Numbered from the stretch's first letter, positions 8,645 through 17,084 are shown. The stretch: DNA of 64,000 bases from Streptomyces rhizosphaerihabitans (GCF_025399795.1 NZ_JAODTZ010000018.1:1-64000), one strand, 5' to 3'. Numbers and translations: made by a program. The notes: a model not told the origin generated them from the letters alone.

Positions 8645-10099
8645 TTACCCGTTCCAATTGGCGAGAGATTCATTTCTCTCTGCTACTAATTTTATCGAAT
8701 TTCCCACCAATTCTAGATGCCTGTCATGCCGGAAGGCGTTCGGATAAGGCATGTTGAATTCCTCTTCGAATGCCTTCTCGTATTCCTCCTTGGGGAGCGC
8801 GATGGGGCGTCGGAAGGTGGCCTTGATGTTGGAGCCACTGAGGTCGGTGACTTGCACGTCCTCGAAGTAGCGGCGGAGCAGCGGCTCCAGGGTCCCGGGG
8901 GTGTGGAAACGCAGCTTCTGCCACTTCCCCCTGACGAAGTTCATCTCGACGTTGTCCTCGTCGAGGAAGCTCATCTTCGTGGTGGCGGTCTGGGAGGTGA
9001 CTCGCTTGGCCTGCTCGTCCCGGAGTTCGCGGGCGAGGTTGCGTGTGCCCAGGCACACGACCCCGTCCGCCGAGCAAAGAGCGTTGACGGTGGTCATCAC
9101 CCAGTGCTGGTAGTCGAGGGTGGTGGTGGCGTTGATGACGGAGTCGAGGACCACCACGTCGTACAGGCCGTTGGACTGGATGTCCTTGTCGATGTCGCGG
9201 ATCATGCCGACGACGGCGCGGATGTCGACGGCATACGAGCCGTCCCGGCAGCGGTAGGGCTCGTAGTCGTGGATGTTGAAGCCCTTGGCGCGCAGGTGCT
9301 TGGCGTAGTCGCCGTACCCGGCGCCGAAGTCCACGACCCGATGGGTGGGCTTGAGCCAGGGAGTGACCAACTGGTCCCAGGTCTCGGAGCCGTAGGCGAG
9401 CTTTCCGGCCTTGGCCTTGGAGGAGAACTTGCGGAGCCTCTTGGGCTGCACGATGTGCTGGTTCCACACCGGGGCCTTGCTCTCGATGGTGGTCCAGTCG
9501 TAGACGCCGTACTCGCCGGTGAGGTCGGCGTGGAGTTGGGCGGCGTCGGCGGACGTGACGGTCCAGGCGAGGAGGTCGAATCGGTTGATGGAGGCGACGA
9601 CGGCGTATTCGGCGTTGAGGACAATGCGGCCCTGGTCGTCGATGACCACGCTCCCCCAGGGGCCATGGCCGGCGGTCATGTGCCCGATGGCGTTGACGAA
9701 GGAGAGGTTCTTCCGTTCCGCGACCCGGATGGACTGCCATGGAATCCACGACCAGGCGCCGATGACGCCGGGCTCGGCGTAGACGATGCTGGCCTCCGTC
9801 TCGACTCGGTTGTGCAGCAGGTTGAACTGGATCTCGTCCTGCAACCTGACCTTCGTGCCCAGCATGACCGCGGGCGTGTGCATCAGGCCGATGGCCTGGA
9901 GGCTCTTGGTTCTCTGGTGGCCTGCGACCAGCGTGCCGTCGGCGTTGAGGATGACGGGCTTGACGACACCGTGGCGTCGCAGTGACGCCTGGAGCCTGAC
10001 GAACGCCTCCTCGCTGAGGCGGCGCGGGTTGTAGTCGGCGGGGCGAAGCCGGTCGAGCGGGTACGCCTCGTAGAACGTCGTGGTGGGCGCGCTGCTCAT
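8645..10099 (-). CDS. ParB-like domain fused to SAM-dependent methyltransferase
   Basis: The protein has 484 residues. An N-terminal ParB/Srx-type domain (about 10-100) carries PADYNPRR and the VAGHQRTKSLQAIG box. A spacer of about 150 residues follows, then a class I methyltransferase fold with motif I VVDFGAGYGDY (255-265), an acidic DYEPY (278-282) and DVVVLDSVIN (314-323). No DPPY/NPPY amino-methyltransferase tetrad is visible, so base methylation is not proven. The ATG overlaps the stop of the upstream ParB gene (ATGA), indicating translational coupling. The final 25 or so codons are AT-rich and include a TTA (8687-8689), the rare bldA-dependent codon of Streptomyces. Confidence 0.8.
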   Translation of the reverse strand: MSSAPTTTFYEAYPLDRLRPADYNPRRLSEEAFVRLQASLRRHGVVKPVILNADGTLVAGHQRTKSLQAIGLMHTPAVMLGTKVRLQDEIQFNLLHNRVETEASIVYAEPGVIGAWSWIPWQSIRVAERKNLSFVNAIGHMTAGHGPWGSVVIDDQGRIVLNAEYAVVASINRFDLLAWTVTSADAAQLHADLTGEYGVYDWTTIESKAPVWNQHIVQPKRLRKFSSKAKAGKLAYGSETWDQLVTPWLKPTHRVVDFGAGYGDYAKHLRAKGFNIHDYEPYRCRDGSYAVDIRAVVGMIRDIDKDIQSNGLYDVVVLDSVINATTTLDYQHWVMTTVNALCSADGVVCLGTRNLARELRDEQAKRVTSQTATTKMSFLDEDNVEMNFVRGKWQKLRFHTPGTLEPLLRRYFEDVQVTDLSGSNIKATFRRPIALPKEEYEKAFEEEFNMPYPNAFRHDRHLELVGNSIKLVAERNESLANWNG

Positions 10100-10743
10100 G
10101 CCGCCTCGCCCTCCTCGTGGGCCTGCTGCAAGACGTGCCAACCGAAGCCGAGGTCGCTGTTGGTGTCGTCGACGAACTTCGTGTAGATGGCGTTGAGGGC
10201 TTCGACCTCTTCGGAGGTGATCCGGACCCGCTTGGACTCCCACTGGAGGTAGTCGACGGTGGCTGCGGCACCGGTGCCCGCGCCGTCGGAGGTGAGTTCC
10301 AGCGTCTCGGGCAGGGAGGTGTCGTCGAGGAGCCGGTCCACGCTCTCGCGGTCGTAGCCGGTACCGGCCAGATCCGGAATCTCGGAGAGGATCTCGGCCA
10401 GGAGCACGGCGTCGTATCCGGCGAGGTCGTTGGTCCGGTTGTCGACGATGACGATGCGGGCCGCCGCGTCATCATCGACGTCGACCCAGGTGACGGCGAT
10501 CTGCTCCCAGCCGAGCTGCTGGGCGGCCGCGTACGTGTGGTTGCCCGCCAGAATCTCGTTGCGGCGGCCCGTGTGGGTGCCCTTGTTGACGACGATCGCG
10601 CGGTACTGGCCGTTGACGGTCAACGATTCGGCGATCGAGGGGAGGTCACCGTTGCGGGGGTTCCGGTAGTACGGAACAAGGTCCTCGGTGGGGACGGCGA
10701 GCGGCAGAAGCAGTTCGGGGATGTTGGCGGGCGTCGGGGTCAC
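10096..10743 (-). CDS. ParB-like N-terminal domain protein
   Basis: This 215-residue protein has a ParB/Srx-type domain: the start EDLVPYYRNPRNGDLPSIAESL is followed by QYRAIVVNK and the box AGNHTYAAAQQLGW. The conserved DNRTNDLAGYD segment comes next. It has no C-terminal helix-turn-helix of chromosomal ParB, and no ParA gene is present, so a segregation role is unlikely. Phage ParB-like proteins of this type usually neighbour DNA-modification or packaging genes, as here. The GTG start has AAGGGA seven bases upstream. Its stop overlaps the start of the ParB-methyltransferase gene. Confidence 0.78.
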   Translation of the reverse strand: MTPTPANIPELLLPLAVPTEDLVPYYRNPRNGDLPSIAESLTVNGQYRAIVVNKGTHTGRRNEILAGNHTYAAAQQLGWEQIAVTWVDVDDDAAARIVIVDNRTNDLAGYDAVLLAEILSEIPDLAGTGYDRESVDRLLDDTSLPETLELTSDGAGTGAAATVDYLQWESKRVRITSEEVEALNAIYTKFVDDTNSDLGFGWHVLQQAHEEGEAA

Positions 10744-10800
10744 TGGGCGTCCCTTGTGTAGGCCGTTCCCCGCGCCCTACGCAACCCAAGGGTAGGGGAT

Positions 10801-11015
10801 CAACCCGTCCCCTCGCGTGCCGAGAACAGTTCCGCGGTCAGGACGTAGCTGACGTCCAGGGGGCGGGGCCATCCACGCGCGTACGGGGAGCAGACCGGGC
10901 CAGCGGTGCCCCGGTCACCGATCAGGGAACCATCCCCGCGTGCGCGGGGAGCAGTTGCGCCACTTCTCGGTGTCGTGGACGGACTCGGGACCATCCCCGC
11001 GTGCGCGGGGAACAG
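10801..11015 (-). CRISPR. Orphan type I-E CRISPR remnant, 3-4 repeats
   Basis: Three 29-nt repeats lie at 10865-10893, 10926-10954 and 10987-11015, with an exact 61-bp period and two 32-nt spacers. The last two share the core CCATCCCCGCGTGCGCGGGG; the first is degenerate. A fourth, more decayed copy is discernible at about 10801-10829, 64 bp earlier. Repeat length, spacer length and the CCCCGCG...CGCGGGG hairpin match the type I-E class common in Streptomyces. By comparison with known repeats, the crRNA strand should be the minus strand, which puts the degenerate copies at the trailer end. No cas gene is in the window, and the leader side is replaced by integrase sequence. Confidence 0.88.
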
Positions 11016-11966
11016 GAGCGCCGCGTCACGCGTCGAGTCTCTGTCGAGGCCAACGCCTCCTTGCGCGAGGGCCGCAAAGGCAAGCGCAAGATCACCAGCG
11101 CAGCCACGATGCACCGCATCAACGCCACCCTCCGTTCATTCCTGGGGAGCGGCATCAAGCGACGCGAGTACACGACGAACTGGGCTCAATTCGTCGAACT
11201 GCCCGCAGTCAAACGGCCCAAGCCGCTGGTGTGGACCCCGGAGCAGGTCGAAGAGTGGCAGAGAACCGGCGAGAAGCCCGGCCCGGTCATGGTCTGGACC
11301 CCGGAGCAGACGGGACAGTTCCTCGACTACATCAGCGACGACCGGATGTACGCCCTCTGGCACACCTTCATCTTCCTCGGCCAGCGGCGTGGTGAACTCT
11401 GCGCCCTCCCATGGCCAGAGGTCAGCCTCACGGCGCTGTGGATGCGGATATCAGTGCAGATCGTCGAGGTCGCCCACCAACTGTACGGCGAGTCCCCGAA
11501 GGCCGACAGCATCCGCACGATCTCCATGAGCACAGAGTCAGCGAACGTCCTGCGAGCCTGGAAGGCAAAGCAGGAACAGGAGCGCGAGCAATGGTCCGGC
11601 GAGCAAGCATGGACGGAGACGAACCGGGTCTTCACTCAGGAGAACGGAAAGCCCTACCACCCCGACTGGATCAGCCGGCGGTTCAAACGCCTCGTAGAGC
11701 TTTCCGCACTCCCGCCGATCCGCCTGCACGACCTCCGGCACATCTCGGCCACGCTGCCCCTGCTCGCGAAGAACGACATCAAGGTCGTGCAGGAAAGGCT
11801 CGGGCACAGCTCGCGCCAGATCACCTCGGACACGTACACCAGCGTGCTTCCTCAGCTCATGACCGCGGAGGCCGAATCCACCATCTCGATAGTGCCCCGG
11901 ACCCGGAAGGAGACTCACGGACCGAGCGAGCAGGCCCGATCACGAAGCCACGGCGAAGCCTCTTGA
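11001..11966 (+). pseudogene. Tyrosine integrase lacking N-terminal domain
   Basis: The complete catalytic domain is present. In the open frame numbered from 11001, Arg130 (QRRGEL), Lys167, His243-x-x-Arg246 (HDLRH), His269 (LGHSS) and the nucleophile Tyr279 (SDTYTSVLPQ) are visible. Only part of the core-binding domain precedes it (SAATMHRINATLRSFL). Relatives have about 100-150 further residues carrying the arm-binding domain. The frame's first five codons lie inside the last CRISPR repeat, so the natural 5' end is missing. The next in-frame ATG is at 11109. It is most likely inactive for proper att-site recognition. Confidence 0.8.
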
Positions 11967-12250
11967 GCCGAGCACGCCGCCTCAGACGAGACCACGTCCC
12001 CCGCCGCGTGACCTGCGTCCTCAATCTGTCCTCATGATCATGAAACCGTGATCACGACGGGCCGCCAAGATCCTCACCTCACCTGACCAGTCGACAAAGT
12101 TGCTGGTCGCGTTGATTCTGACCCCGTAGCGCCTTATGGGCCGTGTGCGACTCAGACCCACGCCCGACGGATGATGAGTCCGTCGCCGCCCACACCGCGC
12201 TTCTGGTGAACCCGCCCGCATCCCCACCCGTGGCCCGAAGGACTCGCACC

Positions 12251-12985
12251 ATGACCAGCACCACCCCTGACCTTCCGGCGCAGGCCGACCTGGGGCAGTT
12301 GCGCACCCAGGCCAAGGACCTGCGCCTGGCCGTCCGGCACGGCAAGCCCGGAGCCGCCGAACGCGCGGCCAGGAGCGGCCCGGTGGACCCGGGCCGGTTC
12401 TCCATACGCGACGCGCAGCATGTCATCGCCCTCGAACACGGCTTCGCCCGCTGGCAGGACGTCGTCAGCGCGTTCGGCAACCGCCAACCACGCGAACGCG
12501 ACCTGCACCGCTGGTTCGCCGTCGAGCTCAACAACGCGCTCGGCGATCTGCTCTTCGACCTCACCCCCAACGCCCCGCGCGCCGAGCAGGACCGCGCCCT
12601 CTACCAGGCGTACGCGGCGTGCTACCACTGGCTGGAGGCAGGCACCCCGGCCAACCACGGCCGCGCCGAGTACGCCATCGCCCAGACCGCCCTGGCCATC
12701 GGCCGCCCCTGGATCGCCGCCCACCACGCCCCGCGCTACGCGGAGCTGATCGCCGAGCACCCGGGCGACTTCACCGACTGGGACGTTGCCCTCTCCACCG
12801 AGATCCTGGCCCGGACGGCCGCGGCCACCGGCGCTCCGGACGCCGGGGAACTCAAAGCCCGCGCCCGGCGCCTCGCCGACCGGATCGCCGACTCCGACGC
12901 GCGCGAGGTCGTGCGGGAACGCCTGGACCGGGGGCCCTGGTTCACTCCGGAAGGGGAATCCGACGCTGCGGGCCCAGCGGATTGA
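12251..12985 (+). CDS. Hypothetical protein with ankyrin-family-like N-terminus
   Basis: This 244-residue cytoplasmic protein has no membrane segment. Its first 60 residues (LRTQAKDLRLAVRHGKPGAAER...RFSIRDAQHVIALEHGFARWQDV) match the helical leader found before ankyrin repeats in many bacterial proteins. Ankyrin repeats themselves are not evident. The helical remainder (RALYQAYAACYHWLEAGTPANHGRAEYAIAQTALA, TDWDVALSTEILART) may be TPR-like. The ATG has GAAGGA about eight bases upstream. Function is unknown. Confidence 0.65.
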   Translation: MTSTTPDLPAQADLGQLRTQAKDLRLAVRHGKPGAAERAARSGPVDPGRFSIRDAQHVIALEHGFARWQDVVSAFGNRQPRERDLHRWFAVELNNALGDLLFDLTPNAPRAEQDRALYQAYAACYHWLEAGTPANHGRAEYAIAQTALAIGRPWIAAHHAPRYAELIAEHPGDFTDWDVALSTEILARTAAATGAPDAGELKARARRLADRIADSDAREVVRERLDRGPWFTPEGESDAAGPAD

Positions 12986-13206
12986 TGAACCGTCAGCTTT
13001 GGTTTCCTGGTTCTTCTCCCCGACAGGGAGAGGAGGACCGGGGTGAGCTCGCGCCGGCCGTGGGACATCGAAGGCGGGTTGTGGAGCGGATCAAGCCGCC
13101 GCCGTCCGGTTCGAACCGGGCTGCCCGGCAAGCGAGTTGCACCGGTCCCCCGTGAACAGCCGCCGCGGCGAACAGCCCCGGCGCCGGGCGCGGAGCGAAT
13201 CGCTCC

Positions 13207-13785
13207 TCAGGCCCGTGCCGAGGAGGCGTCCGGCCAAGTTCCCCGCCCCGCAAGGTCGAGGATCAGGGCGGCGATGTTCCACGCGTCGTCCTCACCCCGG
13301 TGGTGTCTGCCCTCCAGGGGCAGTTCCGCGAGGCTCAGGGCGTATGCCATACCGGGCCGCTTGCGCAGTCCGTGAGCCGTGGTGAAGACCGCCTTGGCGT
13401 TGGTGTGCCGGTGGCCGAAGGGGTACGGAGTCGTCGTGGCGGCGCACTGACGGGTGAACTGATGACGGTCGTAGTCGCCCCAACTCGCCCACGGTCGCTG
13501 CCCCGCGCTGTGACGCGCGGCCAACTCACGGCAGGCTTCGGGGAACTCGATCCCCTCCGCCACCTCGCTCTGGGTCAGCCCGGTCAGTTCCGTGCAGAAG
13601 GCGCTGACGGTCGACCTCGCGGGCCGGACCAGGAGACGGTGCTTCTCCACCCGTACGCCCCGGTCCAGGTCGACGACCGTCAGACCGATCTCGATGATCT
13701 CGCTCACGGCTCCGGGCGGAGGCGGGCCTTCCCAGCACGTCGCCTCGACATCGACGACGTTCAGCAGTCCCCCGGAGCTGTTCAT
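13207..13785 (-). CDS. DEDDh-family 3'-5' exonuclease
   Basis: The 192-residue protein is a stand-alone exonuclease domain. The ExoI box is VDVEAT (Asp12, Glu14), a third acid lies in WGDYDRHQF (about 104-106), and the ExoIII box is HHRGEDDAWN (His161/162, Asp166/167). This is the ERI1/KapD type, which degrades single-stranded RNA or DNA ends with two metal ions. The ATG start is followed directly by the domain. No partner gene is adjacent. Confidence 0.88.
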   Translation of the reverse strand: MNSSGGLLNVVDVEATCWEGPPPPGAVSEIIEIGLTVVDLDRGVRVEKHRLLVRPARSTVSAFCTELTGLTQSEVAEGIEFPEACRELAARHSAGQRPWASWGDYDRHQFTRQCAATTTPYPFGHRHTNAKAVFTTAHGLRKRPGMAYALSLAELPLEGRHHRGEDDAWNIAALILDLAGRGTWPDASSARA

Positions 13786-13871
13786 GCGGGTGAGCGTAGG
13801 GGGCGGCGCGTTGCCGCGTCATCGGGTTTTCCGCCAAGACGGCTCGGCCCGGCGGCAGTCGGGCCAACGGG

Positions 13872-14327
13872 TCACGGGCGTGGCCAGGGACGTCCGCCGA
13901 TGCGCTCGATGTCGGTGTTGAAGCGCCGCAGATAGGAGGCGAAGGCGGCGATGTCCGTCTCCGGCCAGTCCGCCATGACACGGTCCAGGGAACTGATGAG
14001 CCCCTGCCGCTCCTCGTCGAGGAGCCGCGCCCCCTCGTCCGTGATGCGGAACTTGCGGGCCATGCCGCCGTCGGGGTCGGGGATCCGCTCGACGAGTCCG
14101 GCGCGCTTCGCCGCGGCGGTCTGCCGGTTGAGGGTGGAGGCGTCGAGCCCGAAGGCGTCGCTGAGTTCACCGATCGACATCGGCCCCTGGACCCGGATCC
14201 GGCTGAGCAGGATGTAGGCGCTGCGCTCCAGGACGCCGTCCTTTGTCCGGCCGCCCCTGTGGTTCATCAGTCCGTGGCGGCTGAGCAGCATCTGCTCGTA
14301 CTCGACCTCGTGTGTGGGCCTGACCAT
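13872..14327 (-). CDS. MarR-family transcriptional regulator
   Basis: The protein is 151 residues with the MarR layout: an N-terminal dimerisation helix, then a winged helix (SIGELSDAFGLDASTLNRQTAAAKRAGLVERIPD, wing GMARKFRITDEG), then C-terminal dimerisation helices. The ATG at 14327 is favoured because upstream in-frame codons translate the palindromic intergenic repeats. It is divergent from the MFS exporter, so it probably represses that gene and itself through the palindromes between them and is released by a drug-like ligand. Confidence 0.9.
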   Translation of the reverse strand: MVRPTHEVEYEQMLLSRHGLMNHRGGRTKDGVLERSAYILLSRIRVQGPMSIGELSDAFGLDASTLNRQTAAAKRAGLVERIPDPDGGMARKFRITDEGARLLDEERQGLISSLDRVMADWPETDIAAFASYLRRFNTDIERIGGRPWPRP

Positions 14328-14420
14328 CCGCCTGCCGCCTCCCGCTGTCACCTGAGCCGCGCGTCCCGCGCCTGTCGGTACGGCCCGGCTCCATGGTCCC
14401 ACACCCGCGTGCACCAGCCA

Positions 14421-14474
14421 CATCGCATGCATGAGCCACATCACATGCGTGATGCATACAGCATGTACGATGCA
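14421..14474. promoter_or_regulatory. Palindromic operator cluster between marR and MFS genes
   Basis: Stacked inverted repeats fill the divergent intergenic region. CATCACATGCGTGATG at 14439-14454 has perfect 6-bp arms. TGCAT-N12-ATGCA spans 14453-14474, and ATGCAT lies at 14428-14433. They sit between the two start codons, the expected place for a MarR operator; binding is inferred. Confidence 0.65.
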
Positions 14475-14512
14475 CATCCCTTGCCCCGCAGACAGACCCC
14501 GAGGAGTCCCTC

Positions 14513-15967
14513 ATGGACGCCCCCCAGCCCAACGCCCGAGCAAGCGGCGTGGTCGCCACGCTCGCCTTCGCCGGCACCGTGGCGGCGATCATGCAGACGC
14601 TGGTCACTCCGCTCATCGCCGAGCTGCCCCAGATCCTGCACACCACGCCCGCGAACTCCGCCTGGGTGATCACGGTCACCCTGCTGGTCGCGGCCGTCTG
14701 CGTCCCGGTCTCCGGCCGGCTGGGCGACCTGGTGGGCAAGCGGCGGATGCTGCTCGCCTGCTCCGTCCCGCTCATGGTGGGCTCGGTCGTGTGCGCGCTC
14801 TCCTCGTCCGTCGTCCCGATGATCGTCGGACGAGGCCTCCAGGGAATGGGCATGGGCATCGTGCCGCTGGGCATCGCCCTGCTGCGCGACGTGGTGCCGG
14901 CGGAGAAGCTGAGCTCCTCCATCGCGCTGGTCAGCGCGTCCATGGGCATCGGCGGCGGCCTCGGCCTGCCCATCGCCGCCGCGGTCGCTCAGTACACGAA
15001 CTGGCGCGTCCTGTTCTGGGGCTCCGCCGTGCTCGCCGTGGCGATCGGAACGCTGATCTGGTTCCTCGTCCCGGACGTGCCGGCCAGCGTCAAGGGTCAG
15101 CGCTTCGACGCGCTCGGTGCGCTCGGACTCGGCGCCGGCCTGGTCTGCCTGCTCCTCGGCGTCTCCAAGGGCGCCGACTGGGGCTGGGGTTCCGCGACGA
15201 CGCTCGGGCTGTTCGTCGCCGCCGTCGTGATCCTGATCGCCTGGGCTGCCTGGGAGCTGCGCGCCAAGGACCCGCTGGTCGACCTGCGCACCACCGCCCG
15301 CCCCCGGGTCCTGCTCACCAACATCGCCTCGATCTTCGTCGGCTTCGGCATGTACGCGAGCATGCTGATCATCCCGCAGCTGCTCCAGTTCCCCGAGGCC
15401 ACGGGCTACGGCCTGGGCCAGTCGATGCTCGCGGCGGGCCTGTGGATGGCCCCCGGCGGCATCATGATGATGATCGTCTCCCCGTTGGGCGGGAAGCTGA
15501 CGGACGCCCGCGGCCCGAAGTTCACGTTGGTCTGCGGTGTCCTCGTCGTCGCCCTCGGCTACGGGGTGTCGCTGGTTCTCATGGGCTCGGCCTGGGGTCT
15601 CATGCTGACCCTCATGGTGACCAGCAGCGGTATCGGCCTCGCCTACGGTGCGATGCCGGCCCTGATCATGAGCTCGGTCCCGCTCTCCGAGACCGCCGCG
15701 GCCAACGGCTTCAACACGCTGATGCGCTCGCTGGGCACCTCGATCGGCTCGGCCGTCGTCGGCGTCATCCTCGCCCACATGACGACCAGCGCGGCCGGCT
15801 ACACGTTCACCTCCGAGGGCGGTTTCCGCACCGGCCTCATCGTCGGTGGCTGCGTCGCCCTGGTGGCCGCCGCCATCGCGGCCGTGATCCCGGCGGCCCG
15901 CGCGGCCACCGACGGCGACAAGGCCGGCCCCGCGGCCACGCCGGAGACGGCCGCGGCCGCGCGCTGA
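14513..15967 (+). CDS. MFS drug exporter, DHA2 family
   Basis: This 484-residue integral membrane protein appears to have 14 hydrophobic segments, the DHA2 (QacA/EmrB-like) pattern that exports drugs with proton influx. Motif A is GRLGDLVGKRRM after helix 2, RGLQGMGMGIVP marks helix 4, and the antiporter-type motif C region is ASMGIGGGLGLPIAAAV. The ATG has GAGGAG eight bases upstream. It is controlled, by inference, by the divergent MarR gene. A perfect-stem terminator follows about 105 bp after the stop. Confidence 0.92.
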   Translation: MDAPQPNARASGVVATLAFAGTVAAIMQTLVTPLIAELPQILHTTPANSAWVITVTLLVAAVCVPVSGRLGDLVGKRRMLLACSVPLMVGSVVCALSSSVVPMIVGRGLQGMGMGIVPLGIALLRDVVPAEKLSSSIALVSASMGIGGGLGLPIAAAVAQYTNWRVLFWGSAVLAVAIGTLIWFLVPDVPASVKGQRFDALGALGLGAGLVCLLLGVSKGADWGWGSATTLGLFVAAVVILIAWAAWELRAKDPLVDLRTTARPRVLLTNIASIFVGFGMYASMLIIPQLLQFPEATGYGLGQSMLAAGLWMAPGGIMMMIVSPLGGKLTDARGPKFTLVCGVLVVALGYGVSLVLMGSAWGLMLTLMVTSSGIGLAYGAMPALIMSSVPLSETAAANGFNTLMRSLGTSIGSAVVGVILAHMTTSAAGYTFTSEGGFRTGLIVGGCVALVAAAIAAVIPAARAATDGDKAGPAATPETAAAAR

Positions 15968-16071
15968 GGTTCGCGTCGCGCGAGCGCGCCGGTTTCCGAC
16001 GGCCCCTGTTCGCCGGATCCGGTGCGCTCCGCCCGTGACGCGCCTGATCCAGTACGCCGTCGCACCTCGGA

Positions 16072-16105
16072 ACCGGGGCACCCGGCACCTGCCGGGTGCC
16101 CCGGT
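16072..16105. terminator. Bidirectional terminator
   Basis: A perfect 16-bp stem (ACCGGGGCACCCGGCA and its complement) with a 2-nt loop lies between the convergent MFS and GNAT genes. There is no T-tract, as is usual in Streptomyces. Confidence 0.85.
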
Positions 16106-16131
16106 CGGCACCACCCCCCGCACCCTCGCGG

Positions 16132-16815
16132 CTACGAACGCCCGGAGCCCTCCGGCACGGTCACGGCCACCGGCCGTTCGGCGTGCGCCGGCCTCTCCAC
16201 CACCGTCGACCTGCCCAGATAGGTGAGCGGCCCCGGATCGTCGACGGGAATCTCGTGGAAGCCGAGACGGTCGTAGAACGCCCGCGCGGGCCTGTTGGCG
16301 GTGACCATCCCCAGGTGGACGGCGGGCACCCCGCCGTCGTGCAGCGCGGCCAGGAAGGTGTTCATCAGCGCCCTTCCGTAGCCGCGCCGCTGGAAGTCCG
16401 GCAACAGGTCGATGTGCAAGTGCGCCGGATAGTCGCCGAGTTCGGGCAGGATCATGCGCTCGGGGGTGTGCAGCAGCCCGACCATCTCCTCACTGGGCGT
16501 GCGCGGCTGTGCCGTGAGGACGGGATAGCGGTGGGCGACACGCGGGATCCAGGTGTCGCGGAACCGCGCGACGAACTCCGCGGTGTCCCCGGTGCCGACC
16601 ACATAGCCGACCGCCCGGCCACTCCCGTCGTCCAGGACGAAGGCCAGTCCGGGCTCCAGATGGCAGTAGGGCTCGGCGAAGATCGTCGGCATCAACTCCT
16701 CGTCGGGATACCGGGCGCGTGAATCCCCTCCCTCGTCCGCGGTGCTCACACACACCTCGGCGACGGCGGTGCGGTCGGCGGGCCGGTAGGCGCGAATGAT
16801 CGGCAATGGGTTCAT
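16132..16815 (-). CDS. GNAT-family N-acetyltransferase
   Basis: The protein is 227 residues. The acetyl-CoA-binding loop is DLLPDFQRRGYGRALMNTFL (Q/R-x-x-G-x-G/A motif A), and the C-terminal GMVTANRPARAFYDRLGFHEIP is the classic motif B. The N-terminal IIRAYRPADRTAVAEVC is typical of GNATs. The segment GDYPAHLHIDLLP resembles N-acetylglucosaminidase-linked GNATs, so an amino-sugar substrate is conceivable but unproven. The ATG at 16815 has AGGA eight bases upstream. The start is preceded by a perfect CebR-type palindrome. Confidence 0.85.
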   Translation of the reverse strand: MNPLPIIRAYRPADRTAVAEVCVSTADEGGDSRARYPDEELMPTIFAEPYCHLEPGLAFVLDDGSGRAVGYVVGTGDTAEFVARFRDTWIPRVAHRYPVLTAQPRTPSEEMVGLLHTPERMILPELGDYPAHLHIDLLPDFQRRGYGRALMNTFLAALHDGGVPAVHLGMVTANRPARAFYDRLGFHEIPVDDPGPLTYLGRSTVVERPAHAERPVAVTVPEGSGRS

Positions 16816-16834
16816 GTGCGGCATCCTGGCGAAT

Positions 16835-16848
16835 TGGGAGCGCTCCCA
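16835..16848. promoter_or_regulatory. CebR/LacI-family operator box TGGGAGCGCTCCCA
   Basis: This is a perfect 14-bp palindrome identical to the published box of the Streptomyces cellobiose repressor CebR and related LacI regulators. It lies 20 bp upstream of the GNAT start, where a bound repressor would block transcription of that gene. No LacI gene is in the window, so control must come in trans. Confidence 0.75.
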
Positions 16849-17084
16849 CAAGGGGATCGCGGAAATCGTCCCGACGCCACCGGACCACCCCTCACCGGGC
16901 AGGGCGAAGCGCCGGAGGGCCCTTGGGCGCCGGTGCAGGCGGCCTCGGCCAACCGGCGGTGCACCGTCGCCTTCCGACCGGCAGCGAACGATCACCGAGC
17001 GCCGACCCGATGGCTGCCTCGCCGTTTACGAACTCGGAGACTCAGCGCAGGGCGCCCACCGGTGCCATGCTGGAGTTCCGGATC

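Noticed and set aside
10096..10743. ParB-like gene as a plasmid partition system
   Set aside because: No ParA ATPase, no ParB helix-turn-helix and no parS-like sites are visible; the context is phage packaging.
10800..11173. Minus-strand open frames rich in PAHAGMVP and PRARGDGS peptides
   Set aside because: These are translations of the CRISPR repeats, a well-known source of false proteins; the peptide period of about 20 residues equals the 61-bp repeat period.
13100..13135. tRNA-like T-arm sequence CGGTTCGAACCG
   Set aside because: The T-loop motif is there, but no acceptor, D or anticodon arms can be folded around it on either strand. It could be an old att-site scrap, but I cannot support that.
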